This document shows positions 53,574-64,000 of a stretch of 64,000 nt of DNA, piece after piece. Each line of letters starts with the position of its first letter. Position 1 is the first letter of the stretch. Under the pieces are notes generated by a model. It was not told the origin of the DNA and searched no databases. It saw nothing but the letters and a program-made list of their open reading frames with translations. This DNA is from Fragilaria radians. Its lineage: Eukaryota > Bacillariophyta > Fragilariophyceae > Fragilariales > Fragilariaceae. The stretch covers positions 60,528-124,527 of the forward strand of contig CAAAJI010000008.1 in the NCBI GenBank assembly GCA_900642245.1, in the 5' to 3' direction. A program made the translations under genes and the position numbers.

Positions 53574-53800
53574 GTAGGATGACAGTCTATATGGATGCTA
53601 ATCATACTCATAATCTGGTGAATTTTCTAAGCTTCAGAAGGCTGTAGAACCATCAGCTTGTGGGTCAGACTTAGTAGAAACAAGAATAGCAAAAGGCCTC
53701 AATATTGAAAGAAGATTCATGATTTGGTCATTAGGAATTGCATTAGATGGATCATCCTGGATAATGGTTGATATACCAAACCTCTAGGCAGTTAGTGCTC
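53574..53800 (+). pseudogene. Decayed Ty1/copia RNase H fragment
   Basis: With one frame change the plus strand reads RMTVYMDANHTHNLV (copia 'VYVDADHA'), then GSDLVETRIAKGLNIERRFM and SLGIALDGSSWIMVD (copia 'GSEFVAxRxATExIxxLRYxLRxxGIPLDGPxxVxxDN'). This is the core of copia RNase H. Stops and the lost DN ending mark it as a relic. Confidence 0.6.
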
Positions 53801-55425
53801 TATGCGAGATTAAGATAGGAAATTAAGCCAATTTTAAGAAAACTATGAAAAACTACTCTTGTTTTCAAATCTTAAAAGATTGGAGTCATCACTGACTAAC
53901 CTGTTGTTATGATCGTGTGTACTTTTATCTGTGATTTAGAATCAGCCATCTTCAAGATAAGCTGGCGCGTCAAATACGTGTTGACTGCTCTTACTAGAAT
54001 GAAACAATTGTATCATATTAAAGTTCATGAAGTACATGTGGTTAAATATCACATACACTTTTGGAGACCTTTGACTAGTATCATTGAAAATTTGCAAACG
54101 AGAAAACAACAGCCATTTTTGTATTCAACTGTTTTGTTGTATACGTGCTTATAAGTCTGATACCTTCATCATTTATTTTAGCATATACTAGCAACACTGG
54201 AAGCCTCCACAAGATGGTACAAAATAACATCTCTGAAATAAAACTTTTTCTAGATTGAAATGATGTGCTTCAATAAATATCTATTTTTTGTAGAGAATAG
54301 AACTATGACAGACATTCCATTACCTCCAATGTGCTACACTTCTTAAGAACAGATTTAGTAAATTAGCTTTAGGCCCGCAAGTATAAGTAGGTGAATAGTA
54401 AATGCAACTTTAGATTATGTCTACAGAGGGAATACGCCCCAGAATAGGAGCAGAAAACATCACAAAGCTGTCATTCTTTGTTCACACTATATCCAACCAA
54501 GGATAATTGAAAATTAACTCATTTATGCCACATACAACAATTAGGTGCCAGATCTAGTTAATTTGAGACTGAGATTTCGGTCATGGCTGGATGATGAAGC
54601 GATGGAAGTTATTTATGGAAAGAATGTAAAACTGTTGGCACTTTTATGAGACAAAATGGCAAAATATCATTATCGACGTGGTTACTGATTCAGATTATGC
54701 TTCTTGAAATATGGTTCGTCATTGTCGGTCAACATGGTTAGGGGATGGTTGATGTAATTGATGATATAAATGGTAGTTTGATGAGATGGTAGAAAGTGGC
54801 TTAGTGACTTTGACATGAATAGTCAACTTGATTTTGATTTAGGTTATTGATGATGAGAATGTTGTGCATGACTAGTGGATGGTCAGGTCAGCAGCCTAAT
54901 CATGGTTTTCCAATCTTGTTGATGATTCAAATTATTTTTGGAAGATGAGCATTCGTTAGTTGACAATAAATGGTTGGCCGTAATTTGCTGATATATTTGA
55001 TAACGTAGGTTGCTTGTTTCTGATGAGTAGGCAATGGTGATTTTTCATTGTTGTTTGATATGATAGATGATGCGGTTTTTCATTCCATAAAAAGATCGTT
55101 TGTCATAGTTTTGATCCACAATTAATTATTGTCTTATTTCATTCAGGGTTCATTAGTGTTGAGATTGAAGAAAAGGAATGGCTTGTTGTTTCCCAGCACT
55201 TTGGTCATGTTGGTAGGCACCTCGACTATAGGAGATTGACAGTGCAATCTATTCATGGCCAAATACTGATTCTCATTCACTGCTTGTCATCGCATATCAT
55301 TAAGCAAAACTTTATTTGCAACGGATGACGTTCACGACCATTGAGGCTGTATTCAAGAGCACATGCCCCGTTACAGAGAGAATTGTTTATCGTGCTAGAT
55401 GAAATAGTTTAGCCATATCCAAATA

Positions 55426-58400
55426 TCATGGAAACAATTGCCGTGGACCCCTTCGTAAGGTTTCAACTTGGTTAATAGTATCTTGACGGGATCTCCCAAC
55501 GATAGGAATGCTCCGTGGAAACTCAGTAAATTCAGTAGACGCCCAGGAATTGTGTTTTTCTTCCATTTGTGACACCTTAGCAACTGCACCCCAGTCGGTG
55601 TATAAATAAATAGCACGTCCAAGATAGTGCTGAGTCCAATACATATCACCTTGCCTTAAGAAGTATTCACCTGCTCGCTCATTGGCAAGCGCAGCATTGT
55701 GCAAGAATCCTGCTCTACTTGCTTTGGCAATTGACGCATCAAAGAGGGACTTTACATTATCAGGATTTGTATCGCTTCGAGCCGCCAGGAATTCCGCATC
55801 CAAAAGCACTACCAAGTGGTTTGTGTTAGGATTACCCTTGACAGTCCAAGACATTAACTTTCGATGGTATTTGCGGAATATCAGCCAGAAGTGATATCGA
55901 CGGAAACGATTTCCTTTCCTCCAGTAGTCTAATGCGATTAATGCGCTGAAAAGAAAGTATTCAATCTTGAACGCGAATGCGCCTTGGAAACAATTTGATT
56001 TCCAGCAAAATTTTGCGTGCTTCAATGCAGAATCTATTTTTCCGAGAATATACTGGGATGAAAATGTTTGACAGCAGTGCTGGAACATTGTTTTTTGTGA
56101 ATATGAGTTTTGTTCCGTTAGGTAGACTACAAACGAATCATCGTCAAAATATGTTCCGGTCAGGCGAATAATGTCTTCTGATTGATTTATCAGCTCCAAG
56201 CAAGATCTTTGAAAGATTACAAACTGATCCCAAACCATTTTCTGGTTGTAGGATCGTAACTGATCGCAGAAACTGAAGATATCATCAACTATAAAATTGA
56301 GAGGTGCTCCAGCCATATATCTTACGAAAATGTGAGCTAAGCTTGCTTGGCCTGCAAACGTCAAATCTCCTTGAGCAAACGCAAGATAATATGCTCTCAA
56401 AGTAGGGTTGATAGCGTCAAGTAATGGCTTTTTGATGTGATAGAAGATACCGTACACCGTGACCTGCGTTTTCGGATCTTCACCAAATCGTTCCATCAGT
56501 TTTAATGCCAAGGACCCAAACCGAAAAGCCCCATCAAAGTCCTCTTTCATGGTTAACGCAAATGCAAAGCAACTTAGCGCATAAGGCGCGAACTCAATGA
56601 CACCGTAACGTAGCGACAACTCTAGCATTTGACAAGTGGTAATGGGTATCATGGAATCTTTCCCAGAAAAACCTGCAGCGAGGCCGAGAATTCCCACTTT
56701 AGGCAAAGGGAAGAATTAAAGGATTCAATTTTCTTCATTTCTCCATAATTTCAATTTAAATGCACTTACATATCCTCAATCTACTCAATACTTTGCTATT
56801 ATGACATTCTGGTAGATTCAATATTTCATCGTCAGTCAATTTCCCTATTAGTCGCTTGACCCGAATGAAAGCGATGACTATGCTTCTTACACCAGGATTT
56901 CTTGGAAATTTTGGATGATCCAATTCTAGTAATAGTTCCAAAGCAAGCCTAATGCAATCTTTCAATTGATTCTTGCAATTCAAAACCTCTAAATGCAGCA
57001 TTTGAGCGTCTCTCCAATCTTCGTCATTTTTTGAATTGACGCACATTTCATCCACACAAAGTTGTGCTTCATCCATGAAACCGTTTCCGAACAGGGTTAC
57101 TGAGTGTAAAAGGTGAGCTTGCATCGTCAAATCGTAGGGGTCGTTCCACTTATCTTGGCCAAGTAATTCTATAGCAACCTTAAGATTATCTTGAGCCAAT
57201 TGGAAGGCACTGACTTCAATCAGCTTCTCGGCTGCCTTAATATTGTACCGTGCGAGTTCAATTTTTTCAAAGTTAGCATGAATCAACGAGCGACCTCGAT
57301 TGAGCTGGTTAACGGCAAAAAGCGTTCGATCGACAAAGTCTGCCTCGAGAACGCATCCGAAAAGGCGGATAATGTGACGACCAATTTTCAAATGCATCGC
57401 TTCATGAGTTTCTACCGAGCTCGCTAATTCATACGCAGCTTCTCGTATCCGGTCGTGCGCGAAAGTGAACTTTTTCTCGGCTGGATCGATGACAATAACA
57501 TGTCGAGAATTCGCTTCTCTCAATACGGCTTTCAGCTTTTCAGGTGTGGCAGTCACATCGAACTCGTTCAGGACACTTTCAAGGAGAGGTATATCTACGT
57601 CTAACCCGATACAACTTGCAATTTTAAGTGTTTCCAATGTTTCTGAGTGTAGACTGTAAAGTGAAAACATGAATACATCAAACGCACTCTCGAAAAAGAC
57701 GAGGAAATCATCATGCTCATTGTATATCCACTTTTCACTTTCCATGGAATAATTCAGTACGCCCTTCTCCAAAAGGTATTGTACAGAGTATATTGTAAAG
57801 AGGGGATATCCATTAGTCTTGGCATAGATCTTATCTGCCAAAGACTCCGAATTTTCCAATTGATTATTTGTCAGGTCTGTCACGAAGTTATGAATATCAC
57901 TTTTTGTCAAATTACTGAGTAAAATATCTGTAACTTTTGCAGCAGATTGATGAACAGCCTTTTTCAATGCCCCAAAAGGACCATCCTCTGGCGTTTCACC
58001 GTCTCTATAGGAACCAACAAAAAGGAATCCTTTCCTAAGTTCACCCGAAAGTAAATACGTAATTATTTCAAGACTTTTCAAATCAGCCCATTGAAAATCA
58101 TCCACGAACCATATCAGAGGGATGGACGAAAGTAGCATTAATTGTTCACATGCTCCTTTCACAAATGTTTTCACTGCCTCTTTTAGTTTTTGAAAGCTCC
58201 ACTCACCACTTTTCCCTCTAACCTCCTGAAAGTCTTTATTAAAAGATAATTCTTCAATGCCTTCATAGTTTAGCACTTTTCTTATATCCGGAACCAGCTT
58301 GGTCAGCATGAAGGCTTGATCAGGCGCTAATCGGACACCGGGAACACTGTCAAGCAGCAATTTAATTATGTCTGACATAACTTTCACTATGATGGAATAA

Positions 58401-58780
58401 GGCTTGGATGATGCTAAGAAGTCAAACTTTCCATAACAATAGTTAACTTTTCCTGTAAAGCATTGTTGGACAAGTTTTGACTTCCCAACACCACTCGCAC
58501 CATGAATCCAGACTACATTGCATTCGTTCTTACATCGTTCAAAGGCTTCCAGAATTAATGATAATTCATCGATGCGCCCACAAAATGGAATGAAGACATC
58601 ATCTGATTGAAACAGGACCCTTTCGTTCTGTGCTTCATTGTCTTTATCCATCGTGGCATGTACCCTCTTTGGAAATGCAAACCTAAATATTGTGCGTATG
58701 ACCAATTGTGTGTCCTTGCGACAATCCCACTCATAACAGGCTTTTGTATTGAACACAGAAATTAGCAATGACCAAAGCAT
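55426..58780 (-). CDS. STAND-type (AAA_16) ATPase with TPR-like helical tail, two exons
   Basis: Exon 1 is 58780-56770, the intron is 56769-56697 (GTAAGT to AAAG, 73 bp), and exon 2 is 56696-55426, giving 1093 residues. Met44 (58651) is an alternative start. FIPFCGRIDELSLILEAF opens the NTPase, Walker A is IHGASGVGKSKL, and Walker B is LIWFVDDFQWAD, followed by a sensor-like VGSYRDGE and the winged-helix stretch FAHDRIREAAYEL. Exon 2 and the end of exon 1 are all-helical repeats (LLHSVTLFGNGFMDEAQL, ALANERAGEYFLRQGDMYWT) of the TPR type. In diatoms such modules usually sit between a protein kinase and GAF/histidine kinase or cyclase domains; neither is present here. STAND ATPases act as signal-triggered oligomeric switches. 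The effector in this protein is not apparent. Confidence 0.8.
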
Positions 58781-60109
58781 CCATCCTAAATAAAATAGTC
58801 ATTAACGTTTTTTCTTTCCACGATCAGAAAAGTCTGGATCCGAACACATACAATGCCGTATGACTTACAGTCCAGTCTGCACAATACTTTAGGAATAGAA
58901 GCAAACATATTTGTATCACGGTGCCAATATTAAAATGCCATCGCAACGATCAAGATTCAAAACTAAGTATACCTTCACCGATTATGCATCCAAAGAACTT
59001 CAAGCTTTTAAAACAGAAAAACTAGAAGAGTACATTACAAAGAGAATTTCAGAATCTGAAAGATATCAAAGCAAGAATAGTAAACATTATGCAGGAAGGG
59101 GACATCGTAAATCAGAGGATAAAGCTTGAATTACAATTTCTGACAATATCAACAATCATGTATCAACATACATCTCAATGACGCGATTCCGCCAAAGGAA
59201 CGTCACTCATAAATACAAGAGATTCCAAACAAGGTTTTGGATTTCATGCAGACAGAGGCAATGAGTGGAAAGGATGGATTTGTTGAATTGTAAAGTCAAT
59301 AGTTTCAAAAGAACCTTATTTGGAAATCCTGGGACAAGAGACTAAGCCATCATTTAGTTTTGATGGCAATTGAAGCCTAAATGCTTCAAATGTTGATAAA
59401 GCAAAGAAAAAACTCATTGAAATTAAAGATCAATGAACTCTTTGGAGGAAATATATGGTAGAAACCATACAACGCAATAATTCATTATCAATAATCATAG
59501 AATCAAAACTTTGGATTATTATCAACAGTTCTAATAGATATAGCAACGTGTAAATACTTTGGTACCAACACAAAAGAGTATCTTGAACAAGACGTCCAAA
59601 ACTTTTGAATTGTAGTATGATCACCATGACTTAATGCGAGTATCCTTGAAAAGATACTGCCAGTAGAATATTGATCAATTTCTAGTGTGCTATCTTAAAC
59701 TATCCTAATCACCTAGGTGATGTATAGTATGGACTCATATGTTCCTGCCATACTCCTCGGATAACTTTCACCCTTGGTAGGAACATTAGATGTACCATGA
59801 GAAGTGTCAAACATCTTCTTTACCTTACCAACCCTCCTCTGAATGTCACTAACTCAATCAGGGAACTATCAGCAAATCAAGGAAGGTTGATGATAATTTT
59901 CTCACCTGGCTTGAATTGGAGATTTGGACTAAGCAAGCATTTGTCATTCTGATAGACTCTGATCTATCTACAGCCTACAATAATGGTTAGATAAATTTTG
60001 AAGTAAAATTGAAGCACTTTGGTTTAGTAACCATCTTTCTTGAATTCATCTGACTTGAATGGGAGCTTAGGATTAGGCAAGCATTGTTTGTTTTGTTGAA
60101 CTCAGATCA
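58781..60109. other. Intergenic DNA with an imperfect tandem duplication
   Basis: A short plus-strand frame at 58935-59129 (MPSQRSRFKTKYTFTDYASK) is charged but unrecognised. At 59904-59966 and 60046-60108 a segment of about 63 bp is repeated. No gene is supported. Confidence 0.4.
59904..60108. repeat. Imperfect direct duplication (about 63 bp units, 142 bp apart)
   Basis: Unit 1 begins TCACCTGGCTTGAATTGGAG and unit 2 TCATCTGACTTGAATGGGAG. Both continue with an AAGCAAGCATT / AGGCAAGCATT core and end near CT(C)AGATC. The second unit ends at the LTR insertion point. Confidence 0.55.
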
Positions 60110-60579
60110 CGACATACCTTTGAGTTAAGTTTGTTAAGGTAATGCTTAACGCTAATGGTTGTAAGCAATACAGTCTTGCAATACTACAATAGGTTACTAA
60201 GACTAAGAGATGTATGAGTGTACCAATACCGGAGACGTCCAATTTATAGTTAGTGCATAGTCTTATTTGAATTTAGTGATGCTTAATATTGCTCATAAAG
60301 GAAGAAGAATATTTAACATCTTCTCAGGACCGTCATATCACCACGGTATGAATGATTACAGATTCCCAAGTAACAAAGGGGAATCTATCAAGGATCACAA
60401 TTCATGACTCTAAGTTGTGAATTTAAGATCACATAATCCTAGAGACTAACTGTTCAATCTAATACGTAAGCAAAAGAGACTACGTGGTCAATGGAAAGTT
60501 CACAAGAGATGTAATGTAAAAGTAACTTTGTTAACCCCTAATATACATTTTGTATAAACTCTTAGAGCAGCTTAGAGCA
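60110..60579 (+). mobile_element. Solo LTR of the copia-like family (470 bp, complete)
   Basis: It starts CGACATACCTTTGAGTTAAG and ends CTTAGAGCA. Flanks GATCA (60105-60109) and GATCT (60580-60584) fit a 5-bp target duplication with one mismatch. It shares CGTCATATCA, TTCCCAAGTAACAAAGGGGA and AGACTACGTGGTCAA with the LTRs at 30540 and 33263. It is the most divergent and most complete of the three. No internal retroelement sequence flanks it. Confidence 0.85.
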
Positions 60580-61252
60580 GATCTATTGTAGGTTTTAAAG
60601 GAATTAAATGGATTTGATGCAGCATCACGGGCTTCTCTCACCATCAAATATGCCTTACCGTCCGGCCAATTCTCTGTAATGACAGACTAAATTACACATT
60701 GGGTATGAAAGCAAGGGAGAAACTTGCCAATGCCATCTCGTTCTTCAACACATTTTTTTACACGTTATAATTTGCCTTTTTCTCTTTGTATCTAACTCTG
60801 TCATTCATCTCTTTTTCTGGTCAGTTGCTGTCCCTCACTTTTTTGAGTATGCATGCGCCGAAGTTTTCATCCATGTCATTACATCGTAAAGCAGAGTCTC
60901 TACACTATGCGAGATTGGGTTCAAAATTTGGAGGATACTTTTCTACATGGAAGAGACAACTATCCGAGAACTTTGAGTGCAGCCAACCATCTGTGTGCAA
61001 ACCGGAACCAATATTTCAAAGATGGATTATAAGAGGCTGGTGGCATTAGTGATGGGGTATCATTCCATGATATTAATAGTGATGATGTGGTACTTATACG
61101 TCATGTGGAGAAAGTTGGAAAAAAAAGCATGCAAAGGAATTGATGCAAATATAATCATGGAAGAAAGTCAATCTTTTGTGGACACGCAATAAGATTCTTT
61201 CCGTCAAAAATGGGGCAATAACAGTAGGCTAAAATTACTACTAGTTTTCAGG
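60580..61252. other. Intergenic DNA, probable promoter of the GT8 gene
   Basis: Frames at 60786-61049 and 60977-61192 overlap each other and lack domains. Nothing else recognised. Confidence 0.4.
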
Positions 61253-62485
61253 ATGATGAAACGAAAGAGATGGACAATCACAATGGCGAAGATGAAAATG
61301 TTACTTCTGATGAATGCTCTATTCTTACAGTATGGGAATCTACTAATCGGGGTGTTAGCGGAAGAAGGAAGAAAACTGGAATCCAAGTCATTACAAAACC
61401 AAAATGGTAATGAGCATCCCAGTTCTGTTGATACTGACACTGCCATGTTGAATAGCAACGACAACAAGGTGGATAGTCATGATGTTGATGATAATCCTCA
61501 TCATCGTCGTCGGTACGCCATTGTGACGTTGGTAACATCCAGTGATTATGTTGCCGGTGCACAAGTATTGATTGAATCACTACGAACTGTAGACGATGGT
61601 TCCATGTTACAATATGTCGACGATACGATTGTACTTTGGGTCCCATCACATGTCGATGAACGATCGGATATATCCTCTGAACATATTGATCTATTATTGG
61701 CATCTGGATGGACACGAACGATTGCATTGAATGAAACCAACTTTGTGAATTGTCCCATGACCAAGGAGGACATTCATCAACTGAATTCATCCTCCCAAAC
61801 AAGTGGGATGATCCGATATTGGGGTACATGTGGAAAATTTGCCATATGGACACTGACGGAGTATGATGTTGTCGTATACATCGATGCCGATTCGATGGTC
61901 CTACATGAATTTAACTTTATTTGGGATATATTCTTGGATGGGTCACATCGCATCGATGAGAATGAAAAATCCAATACTCCATATTGGGTGGCCGCTCAGG
62001 GCAATACCGATTGTTGGGAAACTCCACCCTACAATCAATGTCCTAATTTTTATACTGCCTTGTTGATTGTTCGTCCCTCTATGGCCATCGCCACATACCT
62101 ACAAAGCTTGGTCCAACAAGAGGGATTGTCCCTGACACAGGGCGAGTTGATGTTACTCAATCATGTCATTACTCGATGGTATCATTTACCACGTTATACG
62201 TTGGTCGCTCAAAGTGAATTGGCCCGTCCCATGACGACAAATGGTGATACGGATTGGACTCCCGTTAAGGTTTATGACTTTGCGGGTCCACCCTCCACAA
62301 AGCCCTGGAGGACGTATTGGTTGCAAAAGAGTACAGGAGACAAATACCGTCATGAATATTTAGGAAGTATCTCACCGAATTCACCCTTAGTTGCCCGATC
62401 TATGTACCCACAATGGATATGGAATGATCATTATGATAATGTCCTTGCTAGAGTCGGGAATAGGAAGTCAAAAGACGAATTATAA
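61253..62485 (+). CDS. GT8-family glycosyltransferase (glycogenin-like), secretory
   Basis: Single exon, 410 residues. KRKR followed by a hydrophobic stretch (about 16-34, MLLLMNALFLQYGNLLIGVL) is a signal peptide or type II Golgi anchor. The GT8 core runs from YAIVTLVTSSDYVAGAQVLI (about 88-107) through WGTCGKFAIWTLTEYDVVVY to the metal-binding DxD at IDADSMV. FYTALLIVRPS is the acceptor-side strand, and LTQGELMLLNHVI is a typical GT8 motif. The family moves a sugar from a UDP- or GDP-sugar, with Mn2+, to sugar, lipid or protein acceptors. The secretory signal argues against a cytosolic glycogenin and for cell-wall or glycoprotein sugars. Its acceptor is unknown. It is convergent with the TPR gene. 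Confidence 0.85.
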   Translation: MMKRKRWTITMAKMKMLLLMNALFLQYGNLLIGVLAEEGRKLESKSLQNQNGNEHPSSVDTDTAMLNSNDNKVDSHDVDDNPHHRRRYAIVTLVTSSDYVAGAQVLIESLRTVDDGSMLQYVDDTIVLWVPSHVDERSDISSEHIDLLLASGWTRTIALNETNFVNCPMTKEDIHQLNSSSQTSGMIRYWGTCGKFAIWTLTEYDVVVYIDADSMVLHEFNFIWDIFLDGSHRIDENEKSNTPYWVAAQGNTDCWETPPYNQCPNFYTALLIVRPSMAIATYLQSLVQQEGLSLTQGELMLLNHVITRWYHLPRYTLVAQSELARPMTTNGDTDWTPVKVYDFAGPPSTKPWRTYWLQKSTGDKYRHEYLGSISPNSPLVARSMYPQWIWNDHYDNVLARVGNRKSKDEL

Positions 62486-62561
62486 GACGAAGAAAACTTT
62501 GAAGGATAAGATAAATCCATGTTGATATTATTCGATTTTGTCAAACACTATCTTAGTATCA

Positions 62562-62595
62562 CTTTCCTTTCTGTTCCAATAAAAAGAAAGGAAAG
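62562..62595. repeat. 11-bp perfect inverted repeat between convergent genes
   Basis: CTTTCCTTTCT (62562-62572) pairs exactly with AGAAAGGAAAG (62585-62595) across a 12-base loop. It lies midway between the GT8 stop and the TPR gene stop, so it may fold in both 3' UTRs. Confidence 0.5.
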
Positions 62596-62682
62596 GTAAG
62601 AGTTTACCCATATTGCCTTCCTACACCAGAGCAATTAGATGTGCCGCTCCAAAATGGATAATCATGTGCCCGATTTTCGTTT

Positions 62683-64000
62683 TCATAAAGGATTGTTTGG
62701 TCTATCATCACTCCTACTCGCATCCTTACCAGCATTCCTACCTTTGTCATTTTGTTCTTGTTGTGGATTGAATGGATCTACCGTTTGATTGTCAGCATTT
62801 GTATTCGTTACCATAGTCTCACTCGTCGATACTATAAAATTTTCATCCTTGAGATTGGCTAAATCGGATTCTTCTTTTTCTTCCACATTATACATATCCA
62901 CGATATCCGCACGTAAGGCATTGGCAGCCTCCTTTTGACCAAGTGCTGTGAGTAACTCAGCTAGAGAGTATTTTGTGGCTACCAAATCAGGATGTCCAAC
63001 ATGTAACAATTCCTGTCGAACGTGTAAGGCTTGTTCGTATAATTGCTTTGCTTCTGTTACACGACCTTCATCGATGATGCGAAAATTCACTTCTTCCTCC
63101 TCCTCTTCTTCTGTTGCTTCACTGTTGTTATTACTGTCATCCTGATCGTAAATTTCAGTTCCACGCATTTTCAAAATCACTGCTAAATTTTGAGCCGCAG
63201 CTGCAGCAGATAATGTTTGAATGAGAGGTGATGATTGTGAATTGGAATCCGCAATAGTAGTAGTAGTAGCCTGTTCAGATTCCATTGTGTCAGTATCTGT
63301 TTCCAATGTCGTCGTAATTTTCTTTCCACGAGGTTGATCAATCGCTGTTTGAAGAGCATGTCGTAAATGATCTTCAGCAGCCTCCCATTTTCGTTGTGTC
63401 CATTTGGATGTTTTCAATGATTGGGATTGTTTCGTCGTTGTCGTTGTCTTGGATCGTTGTTGGTTTGAATTTTGAAGTATCTGTGCCGCAAGAGCTGCTC
63501 CATATTGACTCCGACTAGACAAAGTCAAAGGATGTTCCTCACCCAATTCATCTTGACGTATTTTCCATGCTTCAGATAAATATTCAGTCGCTTCATCACT
63601 AAGTTGCAATCGTTGTATACCAGTGAGACCCTCATCGATATGAACTTGTATCTGATTGAGAGCACCCATATTGTGAAGTGCACTCGCATAGGAGGCATGA
63701 TCCTTCCCCACAACACGACCATAAATTCGTAACGCTTCTCGATACATCTTTCTAGCATCATCCAAATTTCCAATCAATTTATGTAAGAGTCCCAAATTGT
63801 TGTAGGCTGATGCTGTCGCTGGATGTTCCTTCCCAAAGTGATCTTGAGTCTCATCAAGATATTTCTTAGCACACTTCATGGCAGCATCATAATTCCCATG
63901 CTTGTGATGGTGTCTCAATTCCTGTTGTATTTGCATCAATTCTTCCTCCTTTTTCTGATCGGGTAATCGAAGGGTCTTGCGTGTCTTGGATGAAATACCC
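62683..64000 (-). CDS. Kinesin-light-chain-type TPR protein (5' end beyond the window)
   Basis: The frame is open up to the right edge, so the N-terminus is missing; about 439 residues are seen. The frame passes through Met at 63936 with SKTRKTLRLPDQKKEEE in front. TPR units of the kinesin-light-chain class (about 42 residues, with HPxTA and ALRIY/ALHVR) appear at DHFGKEHPATASAYNNLG, GKDHASYASALHNMG, GEEHPLTLSSRSQYG and VGHPDLVATKYSLAELL. Low-complexity Thr/Ser/Gln and poly-Glu inserts (KTTTTTKQS, EEEEEEE) split the repeats. The C-terminal 80 residues are disordered. Such proteins act as binding scaffolds; the partner is unknown. Confidence 0.8.
   Translation of the reverse strand, partial: GISSKTRKTLRLPDQKKEEELMQIQQELRHHHKHGNYDAAMKCAKKYLDETQDHFGKEHPATASAYNNLGLLHKLIGNLDDARKMYREALRIYGRVVGKDHASYASALHNMGALNQIQVHIDEGLTGIQRLQLSDEATEYLSEAWKIRQDELGEEHPLTLSSRSQYGAALAAQILQNSNQQRSKTTTTTKQSQSLKTSKWTQRKWEAAEDHLRHALQTAIDQPRGKKITTTLETDTDTMESEQATTTTIADSNSQSSPLIQTLSAAAAAQNLAVILKMRGTEIYDQDDSNNNSEATEEEEEEEVNFRIIDEGRVTEAKQLYEQALHVRQELLHVGHPDLVATKYSLAELLTALGQKEAANALRADIVDMYNVEEKEESDLANLKDENFIVSTSETMVTNTNADNQTVDPFNPQQEQNDKGRNAGKDASRSDDRPNNPL

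Larger units (their letters stand above)
51947..55425. other. Gene-poor region with retroelement debris
   Basis: No intact gene in about 3.5 kb. It contains the copia relic at 53574-53800, hairpin-forming sequences near 53443-53482 and 54095-54135, and a C-poor, TGAT-rich stretch at about 54570-55080. A minus-strand frame at 52915-53136 has no recognised domain. Confidence 0.5.

Noticed and set aside
58911..59129. 72-codon charged frame
   Set aside because: True ATG only at 58935, leaving under 65 codons with no recognised motif.
60786..61192. Two overlapping frames upstream of the GT8 gene
   Set aside because: They lie in the expected promoter/leader region, overlap in different phases and have no domain.

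Overview
The window reads as nuclear DNA of a diatom (stramenopile alga) from a draft assembly. The clearest sign is a fucoxanthin chlorophyll a/c-binding protein gene at about 18.4-19.3 kb, with a signal peptide followed by an ASA|F cleavage motif, the hallmark of diatom plastid targeting. Other support: short GT-AG introns (73-149 bp), AT-rich intergenic DNA, a transmembrane LRR protein with a C-terminal cysteine cluster, diatom-style ankyrin and STAND-ATPase families, and Ty1/copia debris. The species cannot be named from this sequence. A run of 204 N lies at 33354-33557.

Layout. 0-8.6 kb: a WW-domain protein gene (one intron), a membrane protein, a FabI-type enoyl-ACP reductase without a plastid presequence, and a flavin amine oxidase. 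8.72-11.47 kb: a complete-looking piggyBac-like DNA transposon with TTAA duplications, imperfect terminal inverted repeats, an intact DDD transposase with a C-terminal Cys-rich domain, and a small convergent second gene. 12.6-17.1 kb: a 1490-residue ankyrin/coiled-coil protein. 18.4-19.3 kb: the light-harvesting gene, with a GC-rich structured element about 350 bp upstream. 21-28 kb: a broken ankyrin gene, a small diatom-family protein, and an arrestin-like gene broken by one frameshift.

28-36 kb is repeat-rich. It holds a dispersed family (called R1 here) in head-to-tail array, copia-like LTRs with 5-bp target duplications, decayed copia pol fragments, and one conserved gene, mitochondrial ribosomal protein bL34m, whose upstream region holds an LTR. 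36-51.9 kb is gene-dense: a degenerate HD-domain protein, the LRR protein, several unrecognised diatom proteins, a DUF2817/M14-like metallohydrolase, and a three-exon branched-chain 2-oxoacid dehydrogenase E2 (DBT).

52-61 kb is gene-poor, with copia debris and a third LTR. It surrounds a two-exon STAND-type ATPase with a TPR-like helical tail. The window ends with a GT8 glycosyltransferase and a kinesin-light-chain-type TPR protein that runs off the right edge.

The genes are independently transcribed eukaryotic units and form no operon. Shared themes are plastid and mitochondrial function (light harvesting, fatty-acid synthesis, branched-chain amino acid catabolism, mitoribosome) and heavy mobile-element activity. 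The strongest candidates for something new are the two-gene piggyBac-like element, the R1 repeat family with its possible longer relative at 45-46.7 kb, and the structured element at 19.62-19.69 kb.
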